From the NCBI GenBank assembly GCA_947175375.1, contig CAMWMT010000053.1:1-10326 (forward strand): a DNA stretch of 10,326 nucleotides, in the 5' to 3' direction. Each line of letters begins with the position of its first letter. Within the stretch, counting starts at the first letter, position 1. A program made the translations under genes and the position numbers. Positions 1 through 6,215 of this stretch are shown one piece after another. A model generated the notes under the pieces. It had not been told where the DNA came from, searched no databases, and saw only the letters and a list, made by a program, of their open reading frames with translations. Origin of the DNA: an uncultured Clostridiaceae bacterium (GTDB lineage: Bacteria > Bacillota > Clostridia > Lachnospirales > Lachnospiraceae).

Positions 1-19
1 ACGTGACCCACTGCAATTC

Positions 20-48
20 AAAATATCATAATTTATATCGAATGTCAA
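20..48 (-). promoter_or_regulatory. Promoter downstream of rplA, probably for rplJ-rplL
   Basis: On the minus strand there is a perfect -35 TTGACA (43-48), a 17-base spacer, and a -10 TATTTT (20-25) preceded by TG one base upstream (extended -10). It lies just 3' of the L1 gene and points out of the window. In Firmicutes the next genes are usually rplJ-rplL (L10, L12), normally preceded by an L10-bound leader, so this is probably their own promoter. The downstream gene is not visible, so the target is inferred. Confidence 0.75.
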
Positions 49-60
49 TAACTTTCTTCA

Positions 61-750
61 TTAAGAAAGCTTCATCGGGTTCACCTTCACACCCGGGCCC
101 ATGGTCGGAGCGATGGTAACGCTCTTCAGGAACTGGCCCTTTACAGCGGATGGTCTTGCTTTGATGATGGCATCCATAAGCGTCTGGAAGTTGTCCGCTA
201 ACTGCTCCTCGGTGAAAGAAGCCTTTCCGATCGGCACGTGGATAATATTGGTCTTATCAAGTCTGTACTCGATCTTACCTGCTTTGATATCATTGACAGC
301 TTTGGTCACATCCATAGTTACGGTTCCTGCTTTCGGGTTCGGCATCAGGCCTTTCGGTCCAAGAATACGTCCCAGACGTCCGACAACGCCCATCATATCC
401 GGAGTCGCAACAACAACATCGAAATCAAGCCAGCCACCCTGGATCTTCGAAACCAGTTCCTCTGCTCCTACGAATTCTGCGCCTGCAGCCTGCGCTTCAT
501 CTGCTTTTGCAGCCTTCGCAAATACCAGAACGCGCACCTGACGGCCGGTTCCATGCGGCAGTACAACCGCGCCACGGATCTGCTGATCTGCATGACGTCC
601 GTCACATCCGGTTCTGATATGAGCCTCGATGGTCTCATCGAATTTTGCGATCGCCAGTTTCTTCACAAGCGTGATTGCTTCGTCTCTGTCATACAGAGCC
701 AGCTTGTCATATGATTTTAAAGCCTCAACATATTTCTTACCATGTTTCAT
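61..750 (-). CDS. rplA: 50S ribosomal protein L1
   Basis: Encodes ribosomal protein L1, which binds 23S rRNA at the mobile L1 stalk, helps release deacylated tRNA from the E site, and in many bacteria represses its own operon by binding mRNA. The product is 229 residues, the usual L1 length. It opens with MKHGKKYVEALKSYD and carries the family block GRLGRILGPKGLMPNPKAGT. The frame stays open further upstream to 801, but I chose the ATG at 750 because it matches the family N-terminus and has AGGAGGT ten bases before it. The upstream extension would translate an RNA regulatory element. It is the last gene of the L33-SecE-NusG-L11-L1 cluster, 66 bases after rplK. L1 is also the likely ligand of the two RNA elements at 769-796 and 1265-1292. 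Confidence 0.98.
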   Translation of the reverse strand: MKHGKKYVEALKSYDKLALYDRDEAITLVKKLAIAKFDETIEAHIRTGCDGRHADQQIRGAVVLPHGTGRQVRVLVFAKAAKADEAQAAGAEFVGAEELVSKIQGGWLDFDVVVATPDMMGVVGRLGRILGPKGLMPNPKAGTVTMDVTKAVNDIKAGKIEYRLDKTNIIHVPIGKASFTEEQLADNFQTLMDAIIKARPSAVKGQFLKSVTIAPTMGPGVKVNPMKLS

Positions 751-768
751 AATCTCTTTAACCTCCTG

Positions 769-796
769 GTGGTAATTGCGGGAATCTCCCTCCCAC
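769..796 (-). promoter_or_regulatory. L1-binding RNA element before rplA
   Basis: In the rplK-rplA spacer the minus-strand RNA can fold as an outer stem GUGG/CCAC and an inner stem GGGA/UCCC, joined by an asymmetric internal loop (GA on one side, GCAAUUA on the other). The ribosome binding site of rplA begins within a few bases of its 3' end. It matches the element at 1265-1292 in 26 of 28 positions. Two short helices around a conserved internal loop are the known shape of L1 binding sites on 23S rRNA and on L11-L1 mRNA. The identification as an L1 site is inferred from shape and position. Confidence 0.7.
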
Positions 797-816
797 GTCA
801 TTTTTCAGCAACAGTG

Positions 817-1245
817 TTAGTCGTCTACGACTGTGATACCCATACTTCTTGCAGTACCTGCGATCATGCTGATCGCTGCGTCAAGGCTTCCTGCAGTCAG
901 ATCCGGCATTTTGAGCTCGGCGATCTTCTGAACCTCGGATCTCTTGATCGTAGCAACTTTGTCTCTCTTGGAATTGGCGGAAGCAGTCTTCAGTCCGCAT
1001 GCTTTCTTCAGTAATACTGCTGCCGGCGGAGTCTTGGTAATAAAGCTGAAGCTTCTGTCAGCATATACCGTAATAACAACCGGAATGATCATGTCTCCCT
1101 GGTCTGCGGTTCTTGCATTAAACTCTTTTGTGAACTGTACGATGTTCACACCGTGCTGACCAAGTGCCGGACCTACTGGCGGAGCTGGTGTAGCCTTTCC
1201 AGCAGGAATCTGTAATTTGATATAACCTGTAACTTTTTTTGCCAT
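817..1245 (-). CDS. rplK: 50S ribosomal protein L11
   Basis: Encodes L11, which with 23S rRNA forms the GTPase-associated centre where elongation factors act and thiopeptide antibiotics bind. The product is 142 residues, full family length. It begins MAKKVTGYIKLQIPAGKATP and continues into the conserved PPVGPALGQHGVNIVQF block (residues 22-38), including the proline-rich segment where thiostrepton-resistance changes are known to fall. The C-terminal RNA-binding half has the usual KTPPAAVLLKKACG and ends with GITVVDD. The ATG at 1245 is preceded by AGGAGGT nine bases upstream. It sits between nusG and rplA, the near-universal order. An apparent L1-binding element lies immediately upstream, so rplK and rplA are probably both feedback-controlled by L1. 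Confidence 0.98.
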   Translation of the reverse strand: MAKKVTGYIKLQIPAGKATPAPPVGPALGQHGVNIVQFTKEFNARTADQGDMIIPVVITVYADRSFSFITKTPPAAVLLKKACGLKTASANSKRDKVATIKRSEVQKIAELKMPDLTAGSLDAAISMIAGTARSMGITVVDD

Positions 1246-1264
1246 AACTAAGGCACCTCCTATT

Positions 1265-1292
1265 GTGGTAATGGCGGGAATGTCCCTCCCAC
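1265..1292 (-). promoter_or_regulatory. L1-binding RNA element before rplK
   Basis: In the nusG-rplK spacer the minus-strand RNA folds as outer stem GUGG/CCAC and inner stem GGGA/UCCC with an asymmetric internal loop (GA against GCCAUUA). It ends about four bases before the AGGAGGT of rplK, so bound protein would block initiation. The element before rplA differs at only two positions. Placement before rplK is where L1 autoregulation is known to act in E. coli. Confidence 0.72.
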
Positions 1293-1325
1293 GATCTGCA
1301 AAAAACGACTTTCTTCGCAGACCAT

Positions 1326-1841
1326 TTACATTTTTCTGATCTCTGTGAAACTTATCTCAACCGGCGTTTCACGGCCGAACAGGTCGACATTGATTGTCAC
1401 ACTCTGTTTGTTCTCATTGATGGCCTGGATGACACCGACGGTATCCTTCCATACGCCGCCAATCACGACAATACTGTCACCTTCTGCATAATCCACCTGA
1501 ATGGAATCTGTCTGGATCCCAAGCGGTCTCATCTCTTCGTCTGTAAGCGGAACTGGTTTGGACCCGGGACCAACAAAACCGGTCACACCTCTGGTATTAC
1601 GAACCACATACCAGGTGTCATCGTTCATGATCATATTGATCAGAACATAACCCGGGAACATTTTCTTCTGAACCTGGCGGCTCTGGCCGTCCTTCAGTTC
1701 CACCACATCCTGCATCGGGACTCTGACTTCCAGAATCTGATCTTCAAGATGTCTGTTTTCAATTGTCTTCTCAATGTTGGCCTTTACCTTATTCTCATAC
1801 CCGGAATAGGTATGCACGACATACCAGTTTGCCTCTGACAT
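1326..1841 (-). CDS. nusG: Transcription termination/antitermination factor NusG
   Basis: Encodes NusG, which rides on RNA polymerase, modulates pausing and Rho-dependent termination, and links polymerase to the ribosome. The product is 171 residues, typical for Firmicutes NusG. The N-terminal NGN domain starts with NWYVVHTYSGYENKV and contains KKMFPGYVLINM and RNTRGVTGFVGPGSKPVPLT (about residues 82-100). The C-terminal KOW domain is at about residues 118-171, with EGDSIVVIGGVWKDTVGVI. The ATG at 1841 is preceded by AAAGGTG at suitable spacing. It starts 19 bases after the secE stop and is clearly in the same transcript. The NGN helices carry no insertion, so this is the housekeeping NusG and not a specialised paralogue. 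Confidence 0.98.
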   Translation of the reverse strand: MSEANWYVVHTYSGYENKVKANIEKTIENRHLEDQILEVRVPMQDVVELKDGQSRQVQKKMFPGYVLINMIMNDDTWYVVRNTRGVTGFVGPGSKPVPLTDEEMRPLGIQTDSIQVDYAEGDSIVVIGGVWKDTVGVIQAINENKQSVTINVDLFGRETPVEISFTEIRKM

Positions 1842-1860
1842 AAAATCACCTTTCCCTGAA

Positions 1861-2061
1861 CTATAATGTTACCAGAATATCGATCCCGATGGTCATGATC
1901 ATATCCAGTATCTTGATAATGAGAGCCAAAGCAACAGAAACACTGACTACCGCAATGGTCTGTCTTGTAAGTGATTTTTGATCTGGCCAGACAATCTTCT
2001 TAAACTCAGCCTTCATGCCCTTGAACCAGTTTGTCTTCGGAGCTTTTTTCGTCTCTCCCAT
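1861..2061 (-). CDS. secE: Preprotein translocase subunit SecE
   Basis: Encodes SecE, the small clamp subunit of the SecYEG membrane channel for protein export and membrane insertion. The product is 66 residues, the short single-span form of Gram-positive bacteria. An amphipathic cytoplasmic helix carries the family signature WFKGMKAEFKKIVWPDQKSL (the conserved W-P pair is at residues 25-26). It is followed by one membrane span (about residues 35-60, TIAVVSVSVALALIIKILDM). The start at 2061 has AAGGAAGTGAG upstream. The secE-nusG pairing is conserved across bacteria and supports the call despite the gene's small size. Confidence 0.96.
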   Translation of the reverse strand: MGETKKAPKTNWFKGMKAEFKKIVWPDQKSLTRQTIAVVSVSVALALIIKILDMIMTIGIDILVTL

Positions 2062-2093
2062 CTTCTCACTTCCTTTACTCGTTCGGGGCAGGA

Positions 2094-2243
2094 TTACTTC
2101 GTCTCTTTATGAAGAGTATGTCTCTTACAGAAACGGCAGTATTTTTTTGTCTCCATTCTGTCCGGATGCAGCTTCTTCTCTTTTGTCATGTTGTAGTTCC
2201 GCTGCTTACACTCCGTACATGCCAATGTGATTCTTACGCGCAC
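2094..2243 (-). CDS. rpmG: 50S ribosomal protein L33
   Basis: Encodes L33, a small zinc-ribbon protein near the E site of the large subunit. From a GTG start at 2243 the product is 49 residues, the standard length, beginning VRVRITLACTECKQRNYN (first residue read as Met). The four zinc ligands are present as C9-x-x-C12 and C36-x-x-C39, so this is the zinc-binding (C+) form. The GTG was chosen because GAGGTG lies seven bases upstream and the family starts exactly there. The frame is open further to 2309, but that extension would run through leader hairpins and has no family match. It is the first gene of the L33-SecE-NusG-L11-L1 operon, 32 bases before secE. Confidence 0.96.
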   Translation of the reverse strand: MRVRITLACTECKQRNYNMTKEKKLHPDRMETKKYCRFCKRHTLHKETK

Positions 2244-2275
2244 AACTTTCCACCTCGCTTTTATACTTTTTCTTT

Positions 2276-2325
2276 GGTGACCCTGCGACGGCCACCAGTT
2301 TTTAGGCATAAAAAAAAAGCCTAAA
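2276..2325 (-). promoter_or_regulatory. Structured 5' leader of the rpmG operon
   Basis: Two hairpins lie between the promoter and rpmG. The first (2301-2325) has a perfect 7-bp stem TTTAGGC/GCCTAAA closing an 11-base loop that is a run of nine T's plus AT on the transcript. The second (2276-2296) has a 7-bp stem, GGTGGCC against GGTCACC with one G-U pair, and a 7-base loop. Neither has the stem-then-T-run order of an intrinsic terminator. They may protect the mRNA or tune expression. Function is unknown. Confidence 0.5.
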
Positions 2326-2342
2326 CTTCCAGTCGCATGGCT

Positions 2343-2371
2343 ACTATAACATAGCGGGGACGTAAAGTCAA
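2343..2371 (-). promoter_or_regulatory. Promoter of the rpmG-secE-nusG-rplK-rplA operon
   Basis: On the minus strand there is a -35 TTGACT (2366-2371), a 17-base spacer and a -10 TATAGT (2343-2348), one mismatch from consensus in each box. Predicted start is near 2336, giving a leader of about 90 bases before the rpmG GTG. Strength and position fit a ribosomal-protein operon. Confidence 0.85.
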
Positions 2372-2411
2372 GGGCTTTTGGAATATTTTGTTTGCCGTAT
2401 AAAGGAACGGA

Positions 2412-3227
2412 CTACGGTTCTCCTGTCCACCAGGACTGAGAAGAATTCTGCGTCTCTTCCTTAATATATTGTATCGCTTTCCACATATAAAAAGCGGAGA
2501 CACCGAAATTAATAAAAGAGAAATACGGTATGACAACCGGTACCCAGTCGTAAATGCCTTTTATCACCAGAGCCGGGGTGCGGGCATAGATGGCGAGTTT
2601 GTACAACTCACTAAATCTCAGCCGATAGCCCATGATCGCTGTCATAATACTCCCTATCGTCGCAACCACAAAAGCGCCGACAAAAAAGCCAAAAAAGCCA
2701 AAGCATATCACAAGTACCAGAACCGCCCACAAAACGATCGGTATATAAGGTACGATCTCTTTCAGAAATGACTCCCTGTCCCAGTCACCGATGTCAAAGT
2801 CCGTATAAGAAAAACGAATCACGGAACCGCCTTCCGCTTTCGCGATCCCATGCTCTGCGTCCAGTATGAGCACCCTGTCAAAAGCGAGGAGATCTACATC
2901 CGTAATACCTTCCGTAATGGGCTGGTCTGTATCGACCCGAAAGCAGACCCCGCCCTGATATGCGTCATACTGCTGGATGTCCACAGGTTCTTCCACCCAC
3001 AGCCGTCCGCCTTCCAGCGTAAAATCCGGGATTGCTTCCCTGGCCATATTTCCAAAACCGCCAAATCCCAAGATCGTCACAACCAAAGGAAGCAGTACGG
3101 AGGTCAGAAGATAAACTAGACTTATCAAAAGACCGTACAGGAAGACCTTTCCTCCATTGTTTTTCCGGTATCCCGGATAGCTTTTAAAATCATAGACCGA
3201 ATGTATCAGTTCTGTAAATATATTCAC
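2412..3227 (-). CDS. DUF1189-family membrane protein
   Basis: A 271-residue membrane protein that I assign to the DUF1189 family, whose function is not established. The start MNIFTELIHSVYDFKSYPGY and the layout fit the family. There is one membrane span at about 27-55, a soluble extracytoplasmic stretch at about 60-155 rich in acidic residues, and a block of hydrophobic spans at about 160-200 and 228-250. The start codon is GTG at 3227, with GGAGG ten bases upstream. It overlaps the stop of the preceding 98-residue gene by four bases (GTGA), so the two are probably translationally coupled and functionally related. I see no enzymatic motif. No terminator was found in the 40 bases between its stop and the rpmG promoter. 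Confidence 0.75.
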   Translation of the reverse strand: MNIFTELIHSVYDFKSYPGYRKNNGGKVFLYGLLISLVYLLTSVLLPLVVTILGFGGFGNMAREAIPDFTLEGGRLWVEEPVDIQQYDAYQGGVCFRVDTDQPITEGITDVDLLAFDRVLILDAEHGIAKAEGGSVIRFSYTDFDIGDWDRESFLKEIVPYIPIVLWAVLVLVICFGFFGFFVGAFVVATIGSIMTAIMGYRLRFSELYKLAIYARTPALVIKGIYDWVPVVIPYFSFINFGVSAFYMWKAIQYIKEETQNSSQSWWTGEP

Positions 3228-3520
3228 TGTGGCTCTTCCTCCATCTTCGATTCAAGGACTGTTGCTAAAATCGCCCACACATACGGCGCCCCATACACAT
3301 TCAGTTTCTTGGGACCGGATATTTCCTGCGGATTCTCCCGTATCCGCTGATAGGCTTTTTCAAATGTGCTTCTTGTAATGGAACGCTCTCTCCTGCTGGC
3401 AAACAGTTCTCCGCCCTTTATATAATACGTAAACGGCAGCCCTTTTTTTGTATAAAAAGTATCTCCCTGCCGAACCGTGATCCGTTCCCATAAAACGTCC
3501 GGATGCATGTCTGTATTCAT
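3224..3520 (-). CDS. Hypothetical 98-residue protein
   Basis: A small soluble protein of unknown function. It has no signal peptide or membrane span. The central part reads as a compact conserved-looking segment: KGLPFTYYIKGGELFASRRE (about 26-45), then SITRSTFEKAYQRI, then SGPKKLNVYGAPYVWAIL. This suggests a mixed alpha/beta fold with a small helix containing the TRSTFEKAYQ stretch. I have a vague memory of similar short proteins in Lachnospiraceae but cannot name the family. The ATG at 3520 has AGGAA eight bases upstream. It is the first gene of a two-gene operon with the DUF1189 protein (4-base overlap) and has its own promoter at 3594-3622. The coupling suggests a cytoplasmic partner or regulator of the membrane protein, which is inference. 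Confidence 0.75.
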   Translation of the reverse strand: MNTDMHPDVLWERITVRQGDTFYTKKGLPFTYYIKGGELFASRRERSITRSTFEKAYQRIRENPQEISGPKKLNVYGAPYVWAILATVLESKMEEEPQ

Positions 3521-3581
3521 ATCAGATTCCTGTACTTTCTCCTATTCATGCAGCTGCAGCCTTTTCTGTACCACGCAGAAT

Positions 3582-3605
3582 ACTGTATGAAATATTATAT
3601 ACAGT
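3582..3605. repeat. Inverted repeat over the -10 box, possible operator
   Basis: Perfect 7-bp arms ACTGTAT (3582-3588) and ATACAGT (3599-3605) are separated by ten A/T-rich bases. The dyad covers the -10 box of the promoter at 3594-3622 and its start region, where a repressor would block polymerase. It has no T-run and is unlikely to be a terminator. Confidence 0.5.
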
Positions 3606-3622
3606 TCTTTTTCTGCCTGCAA
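3594..3622 (-). promoter_or_regulatory. Promoter of the 98-residue/DUF1189 operon
   Basis: On the minus strand there is a -35 TTGCAG (3617-3622), a 17-base spacer and a perfect -10 TATAAT (3594-3599). It begins only 16 bases after the MATE gene stop and 73 bases before the 98-residue gene. Confidence 0.8.
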
Positions 3623-3638
3623 CCATCAGATCCGGGTA

Positions 3639-4982
3639 TCAAATCTTGGAAATGATCGTCTGGTTTACCCTCATCAAAAAGAGAATGGTCATTACCAGGG
3701 ACATCAGCTCCGCAATCGGAAATGCCCACCAGACAAGGGCTACATTACCCAACATGGCAAGGCCATATGCAGTCGGAAGCAAAACCAGCAGCTGTCTCGC
3801 CACAGACACCAGCATGCTGTATACAGAGCACCCCAACGCCTGGAATACACTGCCGCAGCCAATACAGAACCCTGCCAGAATAAAGCTGATGCTGATGATC
3901 CGAAGCGCCGGAACGCCTATGCCTATCATCGTCTCGGAAGCATTAAACAACCGCAGAAGCGGCACAGGCATGAGCTGGAATACCAGAAAGCCCACGACCA
4001 TGATTGACATGGCATAAACTACGCCGTGTTTTACCGCGCTTAAGACACGCTCCCTGTTTTTCGCGCCATAATTATAGGCGACGATCGGAATAATTCCGTT
4101 ATTCAGGCCGAATATTGGCATAAATACAAAGCTCTGCAGTTTGAAATATACGCCGAAGACCGCCGTAGCCGTAGCAGTAAAGGAGATCAGGATCCGGTTC
4201 ATACTGTAGGTCATAACAGAACCGATCGCCTGCATGATGATCGAAGGTATGCCGATCTTGTAGATCTGTCCAATGATCTGAAAATCCGGACGGGCGCCCT
4301 TCATATTTATCTTTACTTCATGATTCCTCGTATGGTTCAGCCACACGGACAGGATTCCGGCCACGACCTGGCCGATGACCGTCGCAGCCGCGGCGCCTGC
4401 CACACCCATCTTCGGAAATCCAAGAAGGCCAAAGATCATGATCGGATCCATGATGATATTGACAATGGCGCCGGTTCCCTGGGTGATCATGGTATAAAAT
4501 GTCTTGCCTGTTGCCTGCAGAAGCCTCTCAAACATCACCTGGGTAAACACTCCAAAGGACAGACAGCAGCAGATCGTCAGATAATCGATTCCGCAGGTAA
4601 CGATCTCTTCTATATCTGTCTGGCTTCTGTAAAAGGGTTCCACCAGGAGCAGTCCGATCGCCAGAAACAGAGCATAACCTGCTACCACCAGAAAGACCGC
4701 ATTTTCCGCAATCTTATTTACCCTTTCAAAATCCTTTGCTCCCAGCGCCCGCGCCAGCAGCGCATTGACGCCAACCGCAGTTCCTGCCCCTACCGCGATC
4801 ATCAGGTTCTGTATCGGAAATGCCATAGACACAGCCGTCAGCGCATTCTCGCTGATCTTTGCCACAAAGATACTGTCCACAATGTTATACAGTGCCTGCA
4901 CCAACATGGATATCATGATCGGCAGAGACATGGATATGATCAGTTTGTTTATGGGCAGGACTCCCATCTTGTTCTCTTCCAT
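3639..4982 (-). CDS. MATE-family multidrug/Na+ antiporter
   Basis: A 447-residue integral membrane transporter of the MATE (multidrug and toxic compound extrusion) family, which exports cationic drugs or other small molecules in exchange for Na+ or H+. The N-terminus MGVLPINKLIISMSLPIMIS and the following span with VQALYNIVDSIFVAKISENALTAVS are characteristic. The repeat of this motif in the second half (GIPSIIMQAIGSVMTYSMNRIL) marks the two six-helix lobes, about 12 spans in all. The frame is open to 5033, but the ATG at 4982 has GGAGGG upstream and matches the family start. It has its own promoter at 5123-5151 and a 130-base structured leader. Substrate cannot be read from sequence. The TipA-type regulator two genes upstream hints at drug-responsive context but does not prove control. 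Confidence 0.93.
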   Translation of the reverse strand: MEENKMGVLPINKLIISMSLPIMISMLVQALYNIVDSIFVAKISENALTAVSMAFPIQNLMIAVGAGTAVGVNALLARALGAKDFERVNKIAENAVFLVVAGYALFLAIGLLLVEPFYRSQTDIEEIVTCGIDYLTICCCLSFGVFTQVMFERLLQATGKTFYTMITQGTGAIVNIIMDPIMIFGLLGFPKMGVAGAAAATVIGQVVAGILSVWLNHTRNHEVKINMKGARPDFQIIGQIYKIGIPSIIMQAIGSVMTYSMNRILISFTATATAVFGVYFKLQSFVFMPIFGLNNGIIPIVAYNYGAKNRERVLSAVKHGVVYAMSIMVVGFLVFQLMPVPLLRLFNASETMIGIGVPALRIISISFILAGFCIGCGSVFQALGCSVYSMLVSVARQLLVLLPTAYGLAMLGNVALVWWAFPIAELMSLVMTILFLMRVNQTIISKI

Positions 4983-5061
4983 AATATATCTTTCCCTCCT
5001 GCTGTATTTTACGCATACATTTACAGATGCCAAAGGGGCTGTCGCGAAATGCTCTTTATCT

Positions 5062-5091
5062 GTGTGTTCAGCACAGCGTTGCTGAGCACAC
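5062..5091 (-). promoter_or_regulatory. Long hairpin in the MATE gene leader
   Basis: Twelve-base arms (5062-5073 and 5080-5091) pair fully with one G-U wobble, closing a 6-base loop. Read on the minus strand the stem is GUGUGCUCAGCA against UGCUGAACACAC. It lies inside the predicted transcript between the promoter at 5123-5151 and the MATE start at 4982. No T-run follows, so it is not a simple intrinsic terminator. A regulatory role in the leader is inference. Confidence 0.55.
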
Positions 5092-5122
5092 GGACAGGAT
5101 TACATTTTGCAACACCCCCGTT

Positions 5123-5151
5123 ATCATAACACCACCCAGTAGAATGCACAA
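5123..5151 (-). promoter_or_regulatory. Promoter of the MATE gene
   Basis: On the minus strand there is a -35 TTGTGC (5146-5151), a 17-base spacer and a -10 TATGAT (5123-5128). It sits in the gap after the thioredoxin-reductase-like gene and gives a predicted leader of about 130 bases. Confidence 0.7.
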
Positions 5152-5193
5152 GTTAAATTGTCGAATATTTACCAAAAAATGCCTCACAAAACC

Positions 5194-6096
5194 CTACCCG
5201 ATATACGCGCAGGCGGCAAGCGCTGCCACTGCTCCATCTGCCGCCGCAGTCGCAAGCTGCCGGACTTCCTTCGTCCGGCAGTCTCCTGCCGTAAAGATTC
5301 CAGCCCGGTTAGTCCGGCAGTCTTCTCCTGCTTTCACATAACCATAAGCATCCAGACTGACTATTTCCGCAAATGCCTGGTTATCCGGCTCCTGTCCGAC
5401 TGCGATAAAAAGCCCGGCCACCGGAATCTCCTCTGTCGCTTCTGTACGCCTGTTTTTCACCGTGACAGATTCCAGATGTTCCTTCCCATTCAGGCAGATA
5501 ACCTGGCTTTCCAGAACCATGGACACATTTTCCTTTTCCCGCAAAGCTCTGACCAGCTTTTCTTCTCCCCGGAACTCATTCCTTCTGTGAATCAGGTATA
5601 CGTTCCGGCAGTAGCCACTCAGAAACAGTGCATCCTCCAGCGCCGTGTTGCCGCCACCTGCGACAGCGGTATCCTTTCCCCGGTAAAATACCCCGTCACA
5701 GGTGGCGCAGTAGGAAACTCCTGCTCCTGTTAATTCCTCTTCTCTTTCCAGTCCCAGCCTGCGGTTTCTCGCTCCGGTCGCCAGTATGACAGCCCTGCCC
5801 TCATACCGCGAACGATTCGTAAGGACTACCTTCTTACCCTCTTCCTCCTGAATCTCTACTGCTCTTTCATATTTCAGCTCTGCTCCCAGGTCTTTTGCCT
5901 GTTGATAGAGATTTTCCGCAAACTCATAGCCGGATATACGGCGGATGCCCGGATAGTTTTCCACTTCCGCAGCAGAAATGATCTGCCCTCCGTATACCTT
6001 TTCCTCCAGAAGCAAGACCTGCTTTCCCGCACGCACCCCATAGACTGCCGCGGACAGTCCTGCAGTGCCTGCGCCAATGATGATGATATCGTACAT
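5194..6096 (-). CDS. trxB: Thioredoxin reductase family FAD/NAD(P)H protein
   Basis: A 300-residue flavoprotein of the low-molecular-weight thioredoxin reductase family, which passes electrons from NADPH through FAD and a cysteine pair to thioredoxin. The N-terminal FAD site is GAGTAGLSAAVYG (residues 8-20). The redox-active pair is C130-A-T-C133 within SYCATCDGVFYRG. The NADPH site is GGGNTALEDALFLS (147-160) plus HRRNEFR (170-176), the arginine pattern that selects NADPH. A second FAD contact is GIFTAGDC (266-273), followed by RQLATAAADGAVAA. The ATG at 6096 has GGAGG seven bases upstream. Length and all motifs are complete. No thioredoxin gene is adjacent, so it may serve a distant thioredoxin or be a paralogue with another disulfide partner. 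Confidence 0.93.
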   Translation of the reverse strand: MYDIIIIGAGTAGLSAAVYGVRAGKQVLLLEEKVYGGQIISAAEVENYPGIRRISGYEFAENLYQQAKDLGAELKYERAVEIQEEEGKKVVLTNRSRYEGRAVILATGARNRRLGLEREEELTGAGVSYCATCDGVFYRGKDTAVAGGGNTALEDALFLSGYCRNVYLIHRRNEFRGEEKLVRALREKENVSMVLESQVICLNGKEHLESVTVKNRRTEATEEIPVAGLFIAVGQEPDNQAFAEIVSLDAYGYVKAGEDCRTNRAGIFTAGDCRTKEVRQLATAAADGAVAALAACAYIG

Positions 6097-6130
6097 TTCC
6101 GTTCCTCCAGCTCACGTATTCTTCATTGTC

Positions 6131-6162
6131 ATTATATCCTTTTCTTTTCAGAACTATCACAA
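6131..6162 (-). promoter_or_regulatory. Possible promoter of the thioredoxin reductase gene
   Basis: A perfect -10 TATAAT (6131-6136) lies 35 bases upstream of the ATG. The best -35 is TTGTGA (6157-6162), but the spacer would be 20 bases, longer than optimal. Such spacers are typical of MerR-activated promoters, yet I see no clear dyad in the spacer itself. Confidence 0.45.
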
Positions 6163-6193
6163 CGACCTGATGAAACGAAGGAATCCTGTGATA
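6155..6193. repeat. Inverted repeat between the MerR and trxB genes
   Basis: Perfect 7-bp arms TATCACA (6155-6161) and TGTGATA (6187-6193) flank 25 bases. One arm overlaps the proposed -35 box. It could be an operator or an mRNA hairpin after the regulator gene. There is no T-run on the minus transcript, so a terminator role is doubtful. Confidence 0.4.
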
Positions 6194-6215
6194 TCCTCTA
6201 CATCTTTCCTAACGT

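Noticed and set aside
101..541. Open frame on the plus strand across the L1 gene
   Set aside because: It is antisense to rplA, has no ribosome binding site, and its translation matches no family; it arises from the codon bias of the real gene.
1295..1321. Possible hairpin TCTGC/GCAGA with a T-run after nusG
   Set aside because: Only five pairs with a 17-base loop, and the T-run lies in the loop; it does not resemble a terminator, and rplK is expected to be co-transcribed.
2062..2093. tRNA-Trp gene expected in some Firmicutes near rpmG and secE
   Set aside because: The rpmG-secE spacer is only 32 bases, and no cloverleaf was seen elsewhere in 1-2400.
3517..3549. Ten-codon leader frame before the 98-residue gene, its TGA overlapping the next ATG
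   Set aside because: The arrangement is neat, but no ribosome binding site precedes its ATG and it is too short to judge from one sequence.
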